Assembly (NCBI RefSeq): GCF_003008555.2
Contig: NZ_CP027665.1
Span: forward strand, 3,286,001-3,350,000
Origin: Pukyongiella litopenaei
GTDB lineage: Bacteria > Pseudomonadota > Alphaproteobacteria > Rhodobacterales > Rhodobacteraceae
Reading direction: 5' to 3'
DNA length: 64,000 nt
Positions within the stretch are counted from its first letter, which is position 1. Every line of letters begins with the position of its first letter. Positions 28,741-39,652 of this stretch are shown here, one piece after another. Below the pieces are notes generated by a model. It was given only the letters and a program-made list of their open reading frames with translations, ran no database searches and was not told the origin of the DNA. A program made the translations under genes and the position numbers.

Positions 28741-29985
28741 ATGATCGGGCGCAAATCCCAGCGCGACATAGAGACAATCGATGACGATCAGCCGGTCGTG
28801 CTGAAAGGATTCGACGATTACGAGCAGAAGCTCGGCGACATGATGCGCGGCGAACGCGCGACGCTGGGAAAATCGCTGCTGGACGTGCAGCGCGAACTGC
28901 GCATCAAGGCCGCCTATATCGCCGCCATCGAAAACAGCGACCCGTCCGCATTCGACACCCCCGGCTTCATTGCCGGCTATGTCCGGTCCTATGCCCGCTA
29001 CCTGAACCTCGATCCCGACGAGACCTTTGCCACGTTCTGCGCCGAAAGCGGGTTCTCGGTGGCCCATGGCATGTCGCCCGGCGCGTCGTCGCTGCGGCGG
29101 GAGGATACGGTGCGCAGCCCTGCAAGGGTCGGGCCGGGGCATGATCCCTTTGCCAAATCCAACCTGCCTTACGCGCCGGTCAAGGATGTGGGCTTTGGCG
29201 GCGTCGATCTACGCGCCTTCGGGTCGGTGGCGGTCCTGCTCGCCGTGATCGGCGGTATCGGCTATGGCGGTTTCGCCGTGCTGCGCCAGATCCAGCAGGT
29301 CACGGTGGCGCCGGTCGAACAGGCGCCGGTGGTGCTGACCGATCTCGACCCGCTCGACGGGGCCGCCGCGGCGGAAGACGAGGACACCGAGGCGGGGCCG
29401 GGAAATTCCCGGATGGCGGCGCTCGATCGGCTCTATCGGCCCGCGGCGCTGGACGTGCCGGTGCTGGTGGCCCGCGATGCGCCGATCTCCACGCTCGACC
29501 CGCGCGAACAGGGCGTGTTCGCATCGCCGTCGCTTCGCGCGCCGTTGACCGTGGCCGACAGCCGGGCCGGCCCGCATGGCCAGATCGTCCAGACCCCGCC
29601 CCTGCCGGTGCCCCAGGTGGTCGAGGACACCGCACCGGCGCTGCGCATGGTTGCGGTGCGCCCGTCCTGGGTCCGGGTGCGGGCCGCGGATGGCACGGTG
29701 ATCTTCGAAGGTATCATGGAGGCCGGCGACAGCTATGACGTGCCGGCGACCGAAGAACCGCCAACCCTGCGCGCCGGTGAATCCGGCGCGGTCTATTTCG
29801 CGTTGGGCGAAACCCATTACGGGCCGGTGGGCGAACGCGGGCGGATCACCTCGAACCTGCCGCTGTCCATCGCATCCGTCACCGAGCGCTACCAGGTCGC
29901 GGATCTCGAACAGGATCGCGACCTCGCGCGGATGGTGGCCGAAGCCCGGGCGGTGACGGCCGAGCCGCTCCAACCCGGCGAATAG
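28741..29985 (+). CDS. RodZ-like HTH / DUF4115 membrane protein
   Basis: Protein of 414 residues with an N-terminal Cro/CI-type helix-turn-helix (about 30-100: [35 protein letters not shown]), one transmembrane helix (about 160-181) and a C-terminal periplasmic DUF4115 domain ([19 protein letters not shown]...). This is the RodZ layout, whose members link the cell-shape MreB machinery to the envelope. It sits directly before ispG, an arrangement common in proteobacteria. The middle region is acidic and low in conserved residues. Confidence 0.85.
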   Translation: MIGRKSQRDIETIDDDQPVVLKGFDDYEQKLGDMMRGERATLGKSLLDVQRELRIKAAYIAAIENSDPSAFDTPGFIAGYVRSYARYLNLDPDETFATFCAESGFSVAHGMSPGASSLRREDTVRSPARVGPGHDPFAKSNLPYAPVKDVGFGGVDLRAFGSVAVLLAVIGGIGYGGFAVLRQIQQVTVAPVEQAPVVLTDLDPLDGAAAAEDEDTEAGPGNSRMAALDRLYRPAALDVPVLVARDAPISTLDPREQGVFASPSLRAPLTVADSRAGPHGQIVQTPPLPVPQVVEDTAPALRMVAVRPSWVRVRAADGTVIFEGIMEAGDSYDVPATEEPPTLRAGESGAVYFALGETHYGPVGERGRITSNLPLSIASVTERYQVADLEQDRDLARMVAEARAVTAEPLQPGE

Positions 29986-30056
29986 CGGCCATTGCGATAG
30001 GCCGCCGCGCGGCGTATCAGTCGCGCAGTCCGATCCAGAGAGCGGGGCTTTTGGCC

Positions 30057-31178
30057 ATGTCGATCAACCATGTGCGCCCGTGGCGCAACATCTATCGCCG
30101 CAAGTCGCGGCAGGTCATGGTCGGCAACGTGCCGGTGGGCGGCGACGCGCCGATCGCCGTGCAGACGATGACCAACACGCCGACGACCGACGTGGCGGCG
30201 ACGGTGGCGCAGGTGCAGGCGGCGGCCGATGCCGGGGCCGACATCGTGCGGATTTCGGTCCCCGACAAAGCGTCGTCGCGGGCGCTGCGCGACATCGTTG
30301 CAGAAAGCCCGGTGCCGATCGTCGCGGATATCCACTTTCACTATCGCCGCGGGATCGAGGCGGCCGAGGCAGGCGCGGCCTGCCTGCGCATCAATCCCGG
30401 CAATATCGGGTCCGAGGAGCGCGTGCGCGAGGTTATCGCCGCCGCCCGCGATCACGGCTGCTCGATCCGGATCGGCGTCAATGCCGGCAGTCTCGAAAAA
30501 CATCTGCTCGAGAAATACGGCGAACCCTGTCCCGAGGCGATGGTGGAAAGCGGGATGGATCATATCCGCATCCTTCAGGACAACGATTTCCACGATTTCA
30601 AGATCAGCGTGAAGGCCTCGGACGTGTTTCTTGCGGCGGCGGCCTATCAGGGCATTGCCGAGGCCACCGACGCGCCGATCCACCTGGGCATCACCGAGGC
30701 CGGCGGGCTGGTCAGCGGCACGATCAAATCCGCCATCGGGCTGGGCAACCTGCTGTGGATGGGTATCGGCGACACGATCCGGGTCAGCCTGTCCGCGGAC
30801 CCGGTCGAAGAGGTCAAGGTCGGGTTCGAGATCCTGAAATCGCTGGGTCTGCGCCATCGCGGCGTCAACATCATTTCCTGCCCGTCCTGCGCGCGGCAGG
30901 GGTTCGACGTGATTGCCACGGTGGCCGAGCTGGAAAACCGGCTGGCGCATATCCACACGCCGATGAGCCTGTCGATCATCGGCTGCGTCGTGAACGGGCC
31001 GGGCGAGGCGCTGATGACCGATATCGGGTTCACCGGCGGCGGCGCCGGGTCGGGGATGGTCTACCTGGCGGGCAAGGCCAGCCACAAGATGAACAATGAC
31101 CAGATGATCGACCATATCGTGGACGAGGTCGAAAGACGCGCCGCCGACATCGAGGCGGCGAAAGAGGCGGCCGAATAG
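30057..31178 (+). CDS. ispG: 4-hydroxy-3-methylbut-2-enyl diphosphate synthase
   Basis: [4Fe-4S] enzyme of the MEP isoprenoid pathway, converting MEcPP to HMBPP. The ATG at 30057 gives 373 residues; a TTG two codons earlier is possible but less likely. Cluster ligands Cys275 and Cys278 (SCPSCARQG) and Cys310 with Glu317 (GCVVNGPGE) are present, as are the TIM-barrel blocks QTMTNTPT and LRINPGNIG. Seventy bases follow the RodZ-like gene, so the two may be co-transcribed. Confidence 0.97.
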   Translation: MSINHVRPWRNIYRRKSRQVMVGNVPVGGDAPIAVQTMTNTPTTDVAATVAQVQAAADAGADIVRISVPDKASSRALRDIVAESPVPIVADIHFHYRRGIEAAEAGAACLRINPGNIGSEERVREVIAAARDHGCSIRIGVNAGSLEKHLLEKYGEPCPEAMVESGMDHIRILQDNDFHDFKISVKASDVFLAAAAYQGIAEATDAPIHLGITEAGGLVSGTIKSAIGLGNLLWMGIGDTIRVSLSADPVEEVKVGFEILKSLGLRHRGVNIISCPSCARQGFDVIATVAELENRLAHIHTPMSLSIIGCVVNGPGEALMTDIGFTGGGAGSGMVYLAGKASHKMNNDQMIDHIVDEVERRAADIEAAKEAAE

Positions 31179-31187
31179 GCTGCGGAT

Positions 31188-31209
31188 GCCCCGGCCGGGT
31201 GGCCGGGGC
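31188..31209. terminator. GC hairpin between convergent ispG and dsbA-like genes
   Basis: Nine-base-pair perfect stem GCCCCGGCC/GGCCGGGGC with a GGGT loop in the 39-base gap between two convergent stops. There is no T-tract on either strand, so termination is suggested by position and stability rather than by a full terminator signature. Confidence 0.4.
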
Positions 31210-31217
31210 GCGGGCGG

Positions 31218-31970
31218 TCAGCCGCCGCGTTTCTCGGCGATCAGTTCCCCCATGCGGTCGGCGGGCAGGAACCCGCGCAGCAGTTCGTCCTCGAGCACGA
31301 AGGTCGGCGTGCCCGAGATCTGCAACCGCTGTGCCAGCGCGCGGGTCTGGGATATCTCCTGCATCACGTCGTCGCTGTCCATCCGGGCCAGGATCGCGTC
31401 GGTATCCAGCCCCAGCCCGTTGGACAGGCGGCGCAGCGTAACCTCGGTCAGTTCGCCGGTCATCTCCATCAGCGCGTCATGGGCCTGTTTGTAGGCCTCG
31501 GGACCGGCGACCTGTTTCACGGCCACCGCGAATTGCGACGAGGTCATCGACTCCTCGCCCAGGATCGGGAATTCCTTGACGATCAGGCGGATGTTGCCGT
31601 CCGTCTCCAGCAGCTTGGCCACTTCGGGCATCGCGCGGCGGCAATAGCCGCAGCGGTAATCGAGAAACTCGACCAGCGTGATGTCGCCATCGGGGTTGCC
31701 CCCGACCCAGGAAAACCCGTCATCGAAAATCGCGTCGCGGTTGGCCTCGACCAGGGCGACATCGGCCTGGGCCTGGGCTTCGGCCTGGCGGGCTTCGAGC
31801 AGGTTGACCGCTTCGAGGATCACCTCGGGATTGTCCATCAGATAGGCCCGGATCTCGGCGCGGAAGGCGGTGCGCTCGTCGTCGGACATGGCCGACAGGT
31901 CGAGCGCCGGCGCAGGGGCGGCCAGCAGGGCGAAACCGGCAACGGCCGGGGCGGCAAGGCGCTTCATCAT
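31218..31970 (-). CDS. DsbA-family thioredoxin-fold protein, exported
   Basis: Periplasmic thiol oxidoreductase/isomerase of 250 residues. The ATG at 31970 overlaps the upstream gene's stop (ATGA) and follows GAGG; it gives a signal peptide (to about residue 22, MMKRLAAPAVAGFALLAAPAPA). A helical N-terminal extension rich in Glu, Ala and Gln (about 30-85) precedes the thioredoxin fold with active site CGYC (Cys107, Cys110) in FLDYRCGYCRRAMPEV and the cis-proline in ISGTPTFVL. It is of the DsbA/ScsC-like type often named DSBA oxidoreductase. Coupling to the M48/TPR protease suggests an envelope protein-quality role. Confidence 0.9.
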   Translation of the reverse strand: MMKRLAAPAVAGFALLAAPAPALDLSAMSDDERTAFRAEIRAYLMDNPEVILEAVNLLEARQAEAQAQADVALVEANRDAIFDDGFSWVGGNPDGDITLVEFLDYRCGYCRRAMPEVAKLLETDGNIRLIVKEFPILGEESMTSSQFAVAVKQVAGPEAYKQAHDALMEMTGELTEVTLRRLSNGLGLDTDAILARMDSDDVMQEISQTRALAQRLQISGTPTFVLEDELLRGFLPADRMGELIAEKRGG

Positions 31971-33340
31971 TTCTTTTTCCTCTTTTTCTTGTCCTGTCGT
32001 TCGACGGCAATGACCACATCCTGAGCCCGCTGCCAAGGCCCGGAACCGCGCGGCAGCAGGCCCATGGCGCGGCGGGCGTTGATCCCGGCATCGGGCATGC
32101 GCCCCTGCAGGGCATAGCGTTCGGCGGTCAGCAGCGCGGCCATGCCAAGCTGATCGGATTGCGCATAGGCCCGCGACAGGTCGTGCATGACCATCGCGTT
32201 GCGGAAATCGCGCGACCGGGATTTCTCGAGCGCGGCCAGCGCATCGCCGGGCCGCCCGGCCGCCAGCAGCGCGCGTCCATGGGCGGCAAGGATCAGCGCA
32301 TTGTCCGGCGCCAGCTCGACCGCGCGTTCATAGGCGGCGACCGCGGCCGAGACCTGCCGGTGTTCCAGCAGGATCTGCCCCTTGAGTTCGTAGTAGAACG
32401 GATCGTCCGGGCGCAGCGACAGCGCGGCGTCGATGCTGGCCAGCGCGCGCACGCGGTCGTGATTGCGGTGATGGGCGACCGCCTCGCGCATGTGTCGCAC
32501 GTCGGCATGGGGCTCGGCGGGGGCGCGGCGCAGGGTCCAGGCCGGTGCGCGGGTAAACGCCGACAGCTTGCCGCGCGTGCGCGCGAACCAATAGGCGGTG
32601 TCGTCCCTGGTCGCGGGCACCTCGGGCTGCGCGGCGGCCAGGCGTTCGGCGGCGCGGATGCGGTCGGCCGACAGCGGGTGCGACTGGGTATAGGGGTCCT
32701 GGCGGCTCACGCTGATCAGTTCCTGCCCCTCGAAGGCCCGGTGCAGGTCGACCAGCCCGCCGACATCGATACCGGCCCAGCGCAGGTAGGACGCCGCCGA
32801 CCGGTCGGCGGCCGATTCCTCGGCGCGGGTATGGGCCAGAAACGACCGGAATGCCGACGAGGTGGTGCCCATGGCGATGCCCCCGGCGGCCTCTCCGGCC
32901 CCGGCGGCGGCGGCGATCAGCGCCAGCAGCGTGCCCAGGCCGGCGGCGGTGCCCGCGCTGTCGAGATTGCTCATCCGGCGCGAGATATGTCCGTTGGCGA
33001 TATGCGCCGCCTCATGGGCCAGAACCGCCTGCAGCATCTCGGGGCGGGTCACCTTCTGGACCAGCCCCGCGTTGACGAAGATGGCGCGGTTGTCGAGCAC
33101 GAAGGCGTTCATCCGCTGGTCGTCGACCACCAGCAGTTGCGTGCGCCGCGATGACAGCCCGGCGGCCCGCAGGATCGGAAAGGCCATCATCGCGAGCCCG
33201 TTTTCGATATCCGGATCCCGCAGCAGCGAAATCGACGCCGCCCGCGCGGGCGGCGCGGCCAGCACGAGCACCACCGCCAGTCCCAGCACCAGCAGGCGGG
33301 ACAGGTGCGGGGCAGGGGGACGGGTGCCTCGAATAGCCAT
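31967..33340 (-). CDS. M48 metalloprotease with TPR repeats, BepA/YfgC-like
   Basis: Exported zinc protease of 457 residues. The ATG at 33340 gives a signal sequence (about 12-34, hydrophobic LLVLGLAVVLVLAAPPARA); the 66-codon extension above it crosses the PBP1A promoter and is rejected. The zinc site is HEAAH (109-113) with a third ligand in RAEESAADR (about 172-180); a C-terminal TPR-like half begins near 300 and ends in a lysine-rich tail. The layout equals BepA, which assembles or degrades outer-membrane proteins. It overlaps the DsbA-like gene by four bases. Confidence 0.9.
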   Translation of the reverse strand: MAIRGTRPPAPHLSRLLVLGLAVVLVLAAPPARAASISLLRDPDIENGLAMMAFPILRAAGLSSRRTQLLVVDDQRMNAFVLDNRAIFVNAGLVQKVTRPEMLQAVLAHEAAHIANGHISRRMSNLDSAGTAAGLGTLLALIAAAAGAGEAAGGIAMGTTSSAFRSFLAHTRAEESAADRSAASYLRWAGIDVGGLVDLHRAFEGQELISVSRQDPYTQSHPLSADRIRAAERLAAAQPEVPATRDDTAYWFARTRGKLSAFTRAPAWTLRRAPAEPHADVRHMREAVAHHRNHDRVRALASIDAALSLRPDDPFYYELKGQILLEHRQVSAAVAAYERAVELAPDNALILAAHGRALLAAGRPGDALAALEKSRSRDFRNAMVMHDLSRAYAQSDQLGMAALLTAERYALQGRMPDAGINARRAMGLLPRGSGPWQRAQDVVIAVERQDKKKRKKK

Positions 33341-33420
33341 CACCGCAGCTATGGGTGATGGTCCGGTGAAACTCAACCCGCTCGCGCGGGCTTCGCCGGA
33401 ACGTGATGAAACCGGCGTGA

Positions 33421-33434
33421 CGTGGCGCGCCACG
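33421..33434. promoter_or_regulatory. 14-bp perfect palindrome between the M48 and PBP1A genes
   Basis: CGTGGCGCGCCACG, perfectly self-complementary, 24 bases before the PBP1A -35 element and about 80 bases before the divergent protease start. The position suits an operator acting on either gene; no regulator is known to me for it. Confidence 0.4.
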
Positions 33435-33458
33435 CGCGGGTTTTCGCCCGATCGTGTT

Positions 33459-33487
33459 TTGACGAAGTCGAACGGGGTGCCTATATA
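33459..33487 (+). promoter_or_regulatory. sigma-70 promoter of the PBP1A gene
   Basis: TTGACG (33459-33464), exactly 17 bases, TATATA (33482-33487): close to consensus. Start of transcription would be near 33494, leaving a leader of about 23 bases before the GTG at 33517 with AGAGG as ribosome site. Confidence 0.75.
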
Positions 33488-33516
33488 GGCCGAACCGCGC
33501 GGGCAGAGGTTTTCAG

Positions 33517-36087
33517 GTGCTGAGATTTGTTGCGTCATTCTTCGGGGCGATCTTTTCGCTGCTGACCCTCGGCATCGCCGCGGTGGCCCTGTCCATAGGG
33601 GCGGTGTTCTGGGTCTATGGGCGCGATCTGCCCAGCCATGAATCGCTGGCGCAATACAAGCCGCCGACGATCAGCCGGATCTATTCCGGCGAAGGCCACC
33701 TGATCGACGAATTTGCCCGCGAACGGCGGCTCTATGCGCCGGCCGACGAGATCCCCGACCTGGTCAAGCAGGCCTTCATCAGCGCGGAAGACAAGAATTT
33801 CTACCAGCACCACGGCTATGACACGCGGGGCATCGCCGTGGCCGCGTTCGAGGCGGTGAAATCGCGCGGCCAGAACGTGCGCGGCGCCTCGACCATCACC
33901 CAGCAGGTGATGAAGAACTTCCTGCTGTCGGGCGACCGGCGGATCGAACGCAAGATCAAGGAAATCATCCTCGCCACCCGCCTGGAGGAAACGCTGGACA
34001 AGGACCAGATCCTCGAACTCTACATGAACGAGATCTTCCTCGGGCAGAACTCCTATGGCGTGGCGGCGGCGGCGCAGACCTATTTCAACAAGACGCTGGC
34101 CGAACTGGCGCCGCATGAGGCGGCCTTCCTGGCCTCGCTGCCCAAGGCGCCGAGCGACTATCACCCGGTCCGGCAGAAGGAGCGCCTGCGGGCCCGGCGC
34201 GACTTCGTGCTGCGCGAGATGCGTGAAAACGGATACCTGAGCAACGAGGAATACAAGGTCGAGGTCGCCGCGCCGCTGCGGTCGGTGCAGAACGGCGATT
34301 TCCCCAGCTTCCGCACCGCGCTGCCGCCACGGGACTACTTCACCGACGAGATCCGCCGGCAGCTTTCGGAATCCGGTCGGGTTCCGGGGATCGAAGACGA
34401 GGATTCCTTCTTTACCGGCGGCTACACGGTGCGGGCCACCATCGACGAGGAAATGCAGGTCGTGGCCGCCCGCGCGCTGCGCGCGAAGCTCGAACAGTAT
34501 GACCGTGGAACGGGGATCTGGCGCGGCACCCGCAAATCGATCCCGGTCGAGGCGCTCGGGGACGAGGCCAGCTGGCGCGAGGCGCTGGGCGATGTGGATG
34601 TGCCGCGCGACATCGTGCTCGAGGACGAATGGCATCCCGCCGTGGTGCTGGAACTGGGCGCGTCGGACGCGCGGATCGGGATCGAGGGCGTGGACGAGGA
34701 CGCGGACGGTCACTGGATACCGGCCAAGGACGTGCAATGGGCCCGCAAGCTGGGCAAGGACGGGCGCCTGAGCAGCCGTGCCAAGGTGGCCGCCGACCTG
34801 CTCGAACTGGGCGAGGTGGTGCTGGTGCGCCGCATGACCGACGACAAGGATGGCAGTTTCATCCGCTGGACCCTGCGCCAGGTGCCCCGCGTGCAGGGCG
34901 GGTTCGTCGCCATGGACGTGAATTCCGGCCGGGTTCTGGCGATGCAGGGCGGCTTTTCCTACCAGTCCTCGGTGTTCAACCGCGCCACCCAGGCGATGCG
35001 CCAGCCGGGGTCGTCCTTCAAGCCCTTCGTCTATGCCGCGGCGCTGGATTCCGGGTATACCCCGGCCACCATCGTCGTCGACGCCCCGATCGAGATCAAC
35101 ACCCCGCAGGGCCTGTGGCGGCCCAAGAACGCGTCGAACAAGTTCTACGGGCCCGCGCCGCTGCGCACCGGGATCGAACGGTCGCGGAACCTGATGACGA
35201 TCCGGCTCGCGCAGGAGGTGGGTATGCCGGTGGTTGCCGGATATGCCGAACGGTTCGGCGTCTATGACCGGATGAAGCCGTTTCTGGCCAACGCGCTGGG
35301 GTCGCAGGAAACCACGCTCTACAAGATGGTGTCGGCCTATGCCATGTTCGCCAACGGTGGCGAACGGGTCGAGCCGACGCTGGTCGACCGGATCCAGGAC
35401 CGCTATGGCAAGACGATCTATCGTCACGACGAACGGGCCTGCGTGGATTGCTCGTCGCCGGCGCTGACGCCGGGCTGGGGGCCGCGGATCGAAACCAACC
35501 GCGAACAGGTGATGGATGCGATCACCGCCTACCAGCTCACGTCGATGATGAAGGGCGTGGTCGAACGCGGCACCGCCAGCGGCGCCGTCAAGCTGCCGGT
35601 GCCCACCGCGGGCAAGACCGGGACCACCAACGACGCCCGCGATGTCTGGTTCATCGGGTTCACCTCGAACATCGTTGCCGGCTGCTATATCGGCTATGAC
35701 CAGCCCCGCCCGATGGGGCGGAGCGCCTATGGCTCGAGCATGTGCGGCCCGGTGTTCCAGAACTTCATGAAAAAGGCCGTCGCGAAATACGGGGGCGGGC
35801 CGTTCGACGTTCCGCCCGGCGGGCATTTCATCAAGATCAACCGCTTTACCGGCGCCCGGCTGCCAGACAATGCGAGCGGGCCGAACGTGGTGGCCGAGTA
35901 TTTCCGCGACGGGGCCGATCCCGTGTTCGGCGTGGCCTTTGACGGCGGGTTCGCGATGGGGTCCAACCTGCCGCTGGTCGAAGAGGCCCGCGCCGGCGGT
36001 CAGCAAGTCACCACCTCGACCGGCAAGAAAGCGGTGGTCGGGCCCAAGGCGACCTTTGGCACGGTGACATCGGGCGGGCTCTACTGA
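33517..36087 (+). CDS. mrcA: penicillin-binding protein 1A (bifunctional transglycosylase/transpeptidase)
   Basis: Class A PBP polymerising and cross-linking peptidoglycan, 856 residues, anchored by an N-terminal helix (about 5-32). It starts with GTG, the only plausible start after the promoter. Glycosyltransferase domain: catalytic Glu91 in [12 protein letters not shown], and [12 protein letters not shown]. An OB-like insert of about 200 residues, characteristic of PBP1A, separates it from the transpeptidase domain with Ser499-x-x-Lys502 (SSFK) and KTGT (700-703). The C-terminal region after about 750 is family-typical. Confidence 0.95.
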   Translation: MLRFVASFFGAIFSLLTLGIAAVALSIGAVFWVYGRDLPSHESLAQYKPPTISRIYSGEGHLIDEFARERRLYAPADEIPDLVKQAFISAEDKNFYQHHGYDTRGIAVAAFEAVKSRGQNVRGASTITQQVMKNFLLSGDRRIERKIKEIILATRLEETLDKDQILELYMNEIFLGQNSYGVAAAAQTYFNKTLAELAPHEAAFLASLPKAPSDYHPVRQKERLRARRDFVLREMRENGYLSNEEYKVEVAAPLRSVQNGDFPSFRTALPPRDYFTDEIRRQLSESGRVPGIEDEDSFFTGGYTVRATIDEEMQVVAARALRAKLEQYDRGTGIWRGTRKSIPVEALGDEASWREALGDVDVPRDIVLEDEWHPAVVLELGASDARIGIEGVDEDADGHWIPAKDVQWARKLGKDGRLSSRAKVAADLLELGEVVLVRRMTDDKDGSFIRWTLRQVPRVQGGFVAMDVNSGRVLAMQGGFSYQSSVFNRATQAMRQPGSSFKPFVYAAALDSGYTPATIVVDAPIEINTPQGLWRPKNASNKFYGPAPLRTGIERSRNLMTIRLAQEVGMPVVAGYAERFGVYDRMKPFLANALGSQETTLYKMVSAYAMFANGGERVEPTLVDRIQDRYGKTIYRHDERACVDCSSPALTPGWGPRIETNREQVMDAITAYQLTSMMKGVVERGTASGAVKLPVPTAGKTGTTNDARDVWFIGFTSNIVAGCYIGYDQPRPMGRSAYGSSMCGPVFQNFMKKAVAKYGGGPFDVPPGGHFIKINRFTGARLPDNASGPNVVAEYFRDGADPVFGVAFDGGFAMGSNLPLVEEARAGGQQVTTSTGKKAVVGPKATFGTVTSGGLY

Positions 36088-36154
36088 CCGCTTGCCCGCC
36101 TATCCGTGCTGGTCTATCACCGTCGCTCAGTCAGCCGAACATGCGAGGGCATAC

Positions 36155-37282
36155 ATGCGCGCCGAGACGCAGAACATCGTGGCCGAGATCGAAAAGTCGC
36201 TGGACCTGCTGGCCCAGCGCATGGACCGGGAAACCGCGCCGCACCGGCTGGAAGAGTTCAACGCGCGGGTCGAGGACCCGAACCTCTGGGATGACCCCGC
36301 CGCGGCGCAGAAGCTGATGCGCGACCGCCAGATCCTGGTCGATGCGATGGAAACCTATGACGGTATTCGCCAGGACATGTCCGATAATGTCGAGCTGATC
36401 GAACTGGGCGAGATGGAGGAGGATGACGAGGTCGTCGCCGAGGCCGAACAGGCGCTGAAGGCGCTGGCCGAAAAGGCCGCGCAGAAAGAGCTCGAGGCGC
36501 TGCTCGACGGCGAGGCCGATGGCAACGACACCTTTCTCGAGATCAATGCCGGCGCCGGCGGCACCGAGAGCTGCGACTGGGCCTCGATGCTGGCGCGGAT
36601 GTATGTGCGCTGGGCCGAGAAGAAGGGCTACAAGGTCGAACTGCAATCCGAAAGCGGCGGCGACGAGGCCGGGATCAAGTCCGCCACCTACAAGATTTCC
36701 GGCCAGAATGCCTATGGCTGGCTGAAATCCGAAAGCGGGGTGCACCGTCTGGTGCGGATTTCACCGTTCGACGCGGCGGCCAAGCGGCACACGTCGTTTT
36801 CCTCGGTCTGGGTCTATCCGGTGGTCGACGACAATATCGAGATCGACGTGAACCCGGCCGATATCCGCATCGACACCTATCGCAGTTCGGGCGCGGGCGG
36901 TCAGCATGTCAACACCACCGACTCGGCGGTGCGGATCACCCACCATCCGACCGGGATCGTGGTCACCAGTTCCGAGAAATCCCAGCACCAGAACCGCGAC
37001 ATCGCCATGAAGGCGCTGAAATCGCGGCTCTATCAGCTCGAACTGGACCGGCGCCACGCCGCCATCAACGAAGCCCACGAGGCCAAGGGAGATGCCGGCT
37101 GGGGCAACCAGATCCGGTCCTATGTGCTGCAGCCCTACCAGATGGTGAAAGACCTGCGCACCAACCACGAAACCTCGGATACAAAGGGGGTTCTGGACGG
37201 GGACCTGGACGGGTTCATGGCAGCGACGCTGGCGCTGAACGTATCCGGCAAGAGCCGGGCCGAGGCGCAGGGCGACGCGTAG
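36155..37282 (+). CDS. prfB: peptide chain release factor 2
   Basis: Terminates translation at UGA and UAA. The ATG at 36155 gives a continuous 375-residue frame starting [16 protein letters not shown]; there is no in-frame UGA or programmed frameshift as in E. coli prfB, consistent with alphaproteobacteria. The stop-codon reading tripeptide SPF is at 203-205 (VRISPFD) and the peptidyl-hydrolysis GGQ at 248-250 ([10 protein letters not shown]). It follows PBP1A by 67 bases on the same strand. Confidence 0.97.
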   Translation: MRAETQNIVAEIEKSLDLLAQRMDRETAPHRLEEFNARVEDPNLWDDPAAAQKLMRDRQILVDAMETYDGIRQDMSDNVELIELGEMEEDDEVVAEAEQALKALAEKAAQKELEALLDGEADGNDTFLEINAGAGGTESCDWASMLARMYVRWAEKKGYKVELQSESGGDEAGIKSATYKISGQNAYGWLKSESGVHRLVRISPFDAAAKRHTSFSSVWVYPVVDDNIEIDVNPADIRIDTYRSSGAGGQHVNTTDSAVRITHHPTGIVVTSSEKSQHQNRDIAMKALKSRLYQLELDRRHAAINEAHEAKGDAGWGNQIRSYVLQPYQMVKDLRTNHETSDTKGVLDGDLDGFMAATLALNVSGKSRAEAQGDA

Positions 37283-37434
37283 CGCGGGCGGCCTGCCGGT
37301 TGCCGGTGCCGGAGATGAGATAATCCTGTCGCGGTGCCGGCCCGGTGGGCGTCGGAGCGAGGACGCGCAAAGGCTTTTCATGTCAAATATCAGGGGCTAG
37401 GCTCGGACGGATGCTGTAACGCGAGGTGCCGCCC

Positions 37435-38841
37435 GTGACCCTGACAACGCGATCCGCCGCCGAAATCCTGGCCGACCTGTCGGCGCGGCGCCTGAGCGCC
37501 GAAGACCTGATGCGCGCCACGCTCGCCCGTATCGAGGCAGTCAACCCGTCGCTCAACGCCATCGTCGATCTACGCGATGCGGACGATCTGCTCGCCGAGG
37601 CCCGGGCGATGGACGCGGGCCCGGTCGGCGGGCCGCTGCACGGGTTGCCGATCGCGGTGAAGGATCTGGTGAATGTCGCCGGAATCCGGTCGTCGCAGGG
37701 GTCGCCGATCTTTGCCGATCATGTTCCCGACAGCGATGATCTGATCGCGGCCCGGATGCGTGCGGCGGGGGCGATCCTGATCGGCAAGACCAACACGCCG
37801 GAGTTCGGGTTGGGCAGCCACACGTTCAACCCGGTGCATGGCGCGACCGGCAACCCCTACGATCCGGCGCGAACCTGCGGCGGGTCGTCGGGCGGGGCGG
37901 CGGTGGCGCTGGCGACCGGGATGGTGGCGCTGGCCGACGGGTCGGACATGATGGGCAGCCTGCGCAACCCGGCCGCCTGGAACAATGTCTACGGGTTCCG
38001 CCCCTCCTGGGGGCTGGTCCCGTCCGAGCCGGTGGCCGACGGTTTCCTGCACCAGCTGGCGACGCTCGGCCCGATGGCGCGCAGCCCGGCCGACCTGGCG
38101 CTGCTGCTCGACGTGATCGCGGGGCCGGACGCCCGGGTGCCGCACCGGGTGCCGCATGAACCGGTGTCGCCGCTGGAACCGGCCGACCCGTCCGGCCTGC
38201 GCATCGGGTGGCTCGCCGACTGGGGCGGCGCGTTCCCGATGGAGGAGGGGATCCTCGATCTGTGTGGCGATGCGCTGGCGGTGCTGGCTGACCTGGGATG
38301 CCATGTCGAACCGGTCGCGCCGCCGTTTGACGCCGAAACCATGTGGGAGGCCTGGGTCACGCTGCGCAACTGGCAGGTCGGGGCGAGCCTGGGGCTGCTG
38401 GCCGCCCGGCAGGCGGATCTGAAGGACAGCGCGCAATGGGAACTGGAACGCGGCCTGGCGCTGAGCGCGATGGACGTGCATCGCGCCAGTGTCACCCGGT
38501 CCGAATGGTTCCGCGCCTGCGCGGCGCTGTTCGGGCGTTACGACGCCCTGATCCTGCCTTCGGCGCAGGTCTGGCCCTTCGATGTGAACCGGCCCTGGCC
38601 GACCGAGATCGCCGGGCAGGCGATGGATACCTATCATCGCTGGATGCAGGTGGTGGTGCCGGTGAGCCTGCTGGGCCTGCCGTCGCTGGCGGTTCCGGCG
38701 GGTTTCGGCGCGGCGGGCCTGCCGATGGGACTGCAGATTTTCGGACCGCGCGGGTCCGATGCACGGGTGCTGGCACTGGGCGCGGCCTATCACGAGGCGA
38801 CCAGGTGGCCGCAGACACGGCCGGCGATGCCGAACGGTTAG
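37435..38841 (+). CDS. amidase-signature family hydrolase
   Basis: Amidase of 468 residues with the Ser-cisSer-Lys triad in standard spacing: Lys76 (GLPIAVKD), Ser151 (CGGSSGG) and nucleophile Ser175 (DMMGSLRNPA). GTG at 37435 is preferred because GAGG lies eight bases upstream; a GTG three codons earlier is possible. The usual DSGGSIR-like segment is DMMGSLRNP here, a mild variation. Substrate is not determinable; glutamyl-tRNA amidotransferase subunit A is less likely because no gatB or gatC is adjacent. It is followed by a membrane-protein gene with its own strong ribosome site. Confidence 0.9.
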   Translation: MTLTTRSAAEILADLSARRLSAEDLMRATLARIEAVNPSLNAIVDLRDADDLLAEARAMDAGPVGGPLHGLPIAVKDLVNVAGIRSSQGSPIFADHVPDSDDLIAARMRAAGAILIGKTNTPEFGLGSHTFNPVHGATGNPYDPARTCGGSSGGAAVALATGMVALADGSDMMGSLRNPAAWNNVYGFRPSWGLVPSEPVADGFLHQLATLGPMARSPADLALLLDVIAGPDARVPHRVPHEPVSPLEPADPSGLRIGWLADWGGAFPMEEGILDLCGDALAVLADLGCHVEPVAPPFDAETMWEAWVTLRNWQVGASLGLLAARQADLKDSAQWELERGLALSAMDVHRASVTRSEWFRACAALFGRYDALILPSAQVWPFDVNRPWPTEIAGQAMDTYHRWMQVVVPVSLLGLPSLAVPAGFGAAGLPMGLQIFGPRGSDARVLALGAAYHEATRWPQTRPAMPNG

Positions 38842-38862
38842 AGAAACGACAGGGGAGGAAAC

Positions 38863-39636
38863 ATGGCACCGGAAAAAGCGTTCGGCGTTCCGCCGATGGG
38901 CGATGTGACGCTGGACATGCTGCGCGAGGCGTTGCGGCGCGGTATGCGCGACCTGAGGCGCGCGCCGTTCTATGGCCTGATCTTTGCCGGGATCTATGTC
39001 CTGGGCGGGCTGGCCCTGGCCGCGCTGACCCTGCGCACCGACACCACGTTCTGGCTGGTGCTGGCGGCGATCGGTTTCCCGCTGCTGGGACCGTTTGCGG
39101 CGGTCGGGCTCTACGAGGTGTCGCACCGGCTCGAAGCGGGCGAGCCGCTCGAACCGGGGGCCATCTTCGGCGTGGTGCTGCAGCAGGGGCGGCGGCAATT
39201 GCCGTCGATCTGCGCGGTGATCGTGGTGGTGTTTCTGTGGTGGTTCTTTGTCGGGCACATGATCTTTGCCCTGTTCCTGGGGCTGTCGACGATGACCAAC
39301 ATCTCGTCCTCGGCCGAGGTGTTCCTGACCATGAACGGGCTGGCCATGCTGGCCACGGGCACGCTGGTCGGCGCGCTCTTTGCGCTGCTGCTCTACATGA
39401 TCGCGGTGCTGGCCCTGCCGCTGCTGCTGGACCGCGAACTGGATTTCGTGACCGCGATGATCACCAGTTTCAGATATGTGCTGGCGCATCCGGTGCCGAT
39501 GCTGGTCTGGGCGGTCCTGATCGCGGCGCTGACCTTCGTGGCGATGATCCCGGCCTTCCTGGGGCTGTTCCTGGTGCTGCCGTTGCTGGGCCATGCCTCG
39601 TGGCACCTGTATCGGCTGATCGTCGCGGCGGCCTGA
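38863..39636 (+). CDS. DUF2189 integral membrane protein
   Basis: Protein of 257 residues with about six hydrophobic helices; the first is near 37-62 ([20 protein letters not shown]). The N-terminal [21 protein letters not shown] and the [20 protein letters not shown] block are typical of DUF2189. A GGGGAGG site precedes the ATG, 22 bases after the amidase stop. Function unknown; no enzyme motif is seen. It converges on the XRE regulator with 16 bases between stops. Confidence 0.85.
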   Translation: MAPEKAFGVPPMGDVTLDMLREALRRGMRDLRRAPFYGLIFAGIYVLGGLALAALTLRTDTTFWLVLAAIGFPLLGPFAAVGLYEVSHRLEAGEPLEPGAIFGVVLQQGRRQLPSICAVIVVVFLWWFFVGHMIFALFLGLSTMTNISSSAEVFLTMNGLAMLATGTLVGALFALLLYMIAVLALPLLLDRELDFVTAMITSFRYVLAHPVPMLVWAVLIAALTFVAMIPAFLGLFLVLPLLGHASWHLYRLIVAAA

Positions 39637-39652
39637 CCGGTCCCGCGGGCAA

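Noticed and set aside
33535-36006. 823-codon minus-strand frame
   Set aside because: Antisense to PBP1A; His/Arg/Gly-rich with no recognisable domain.
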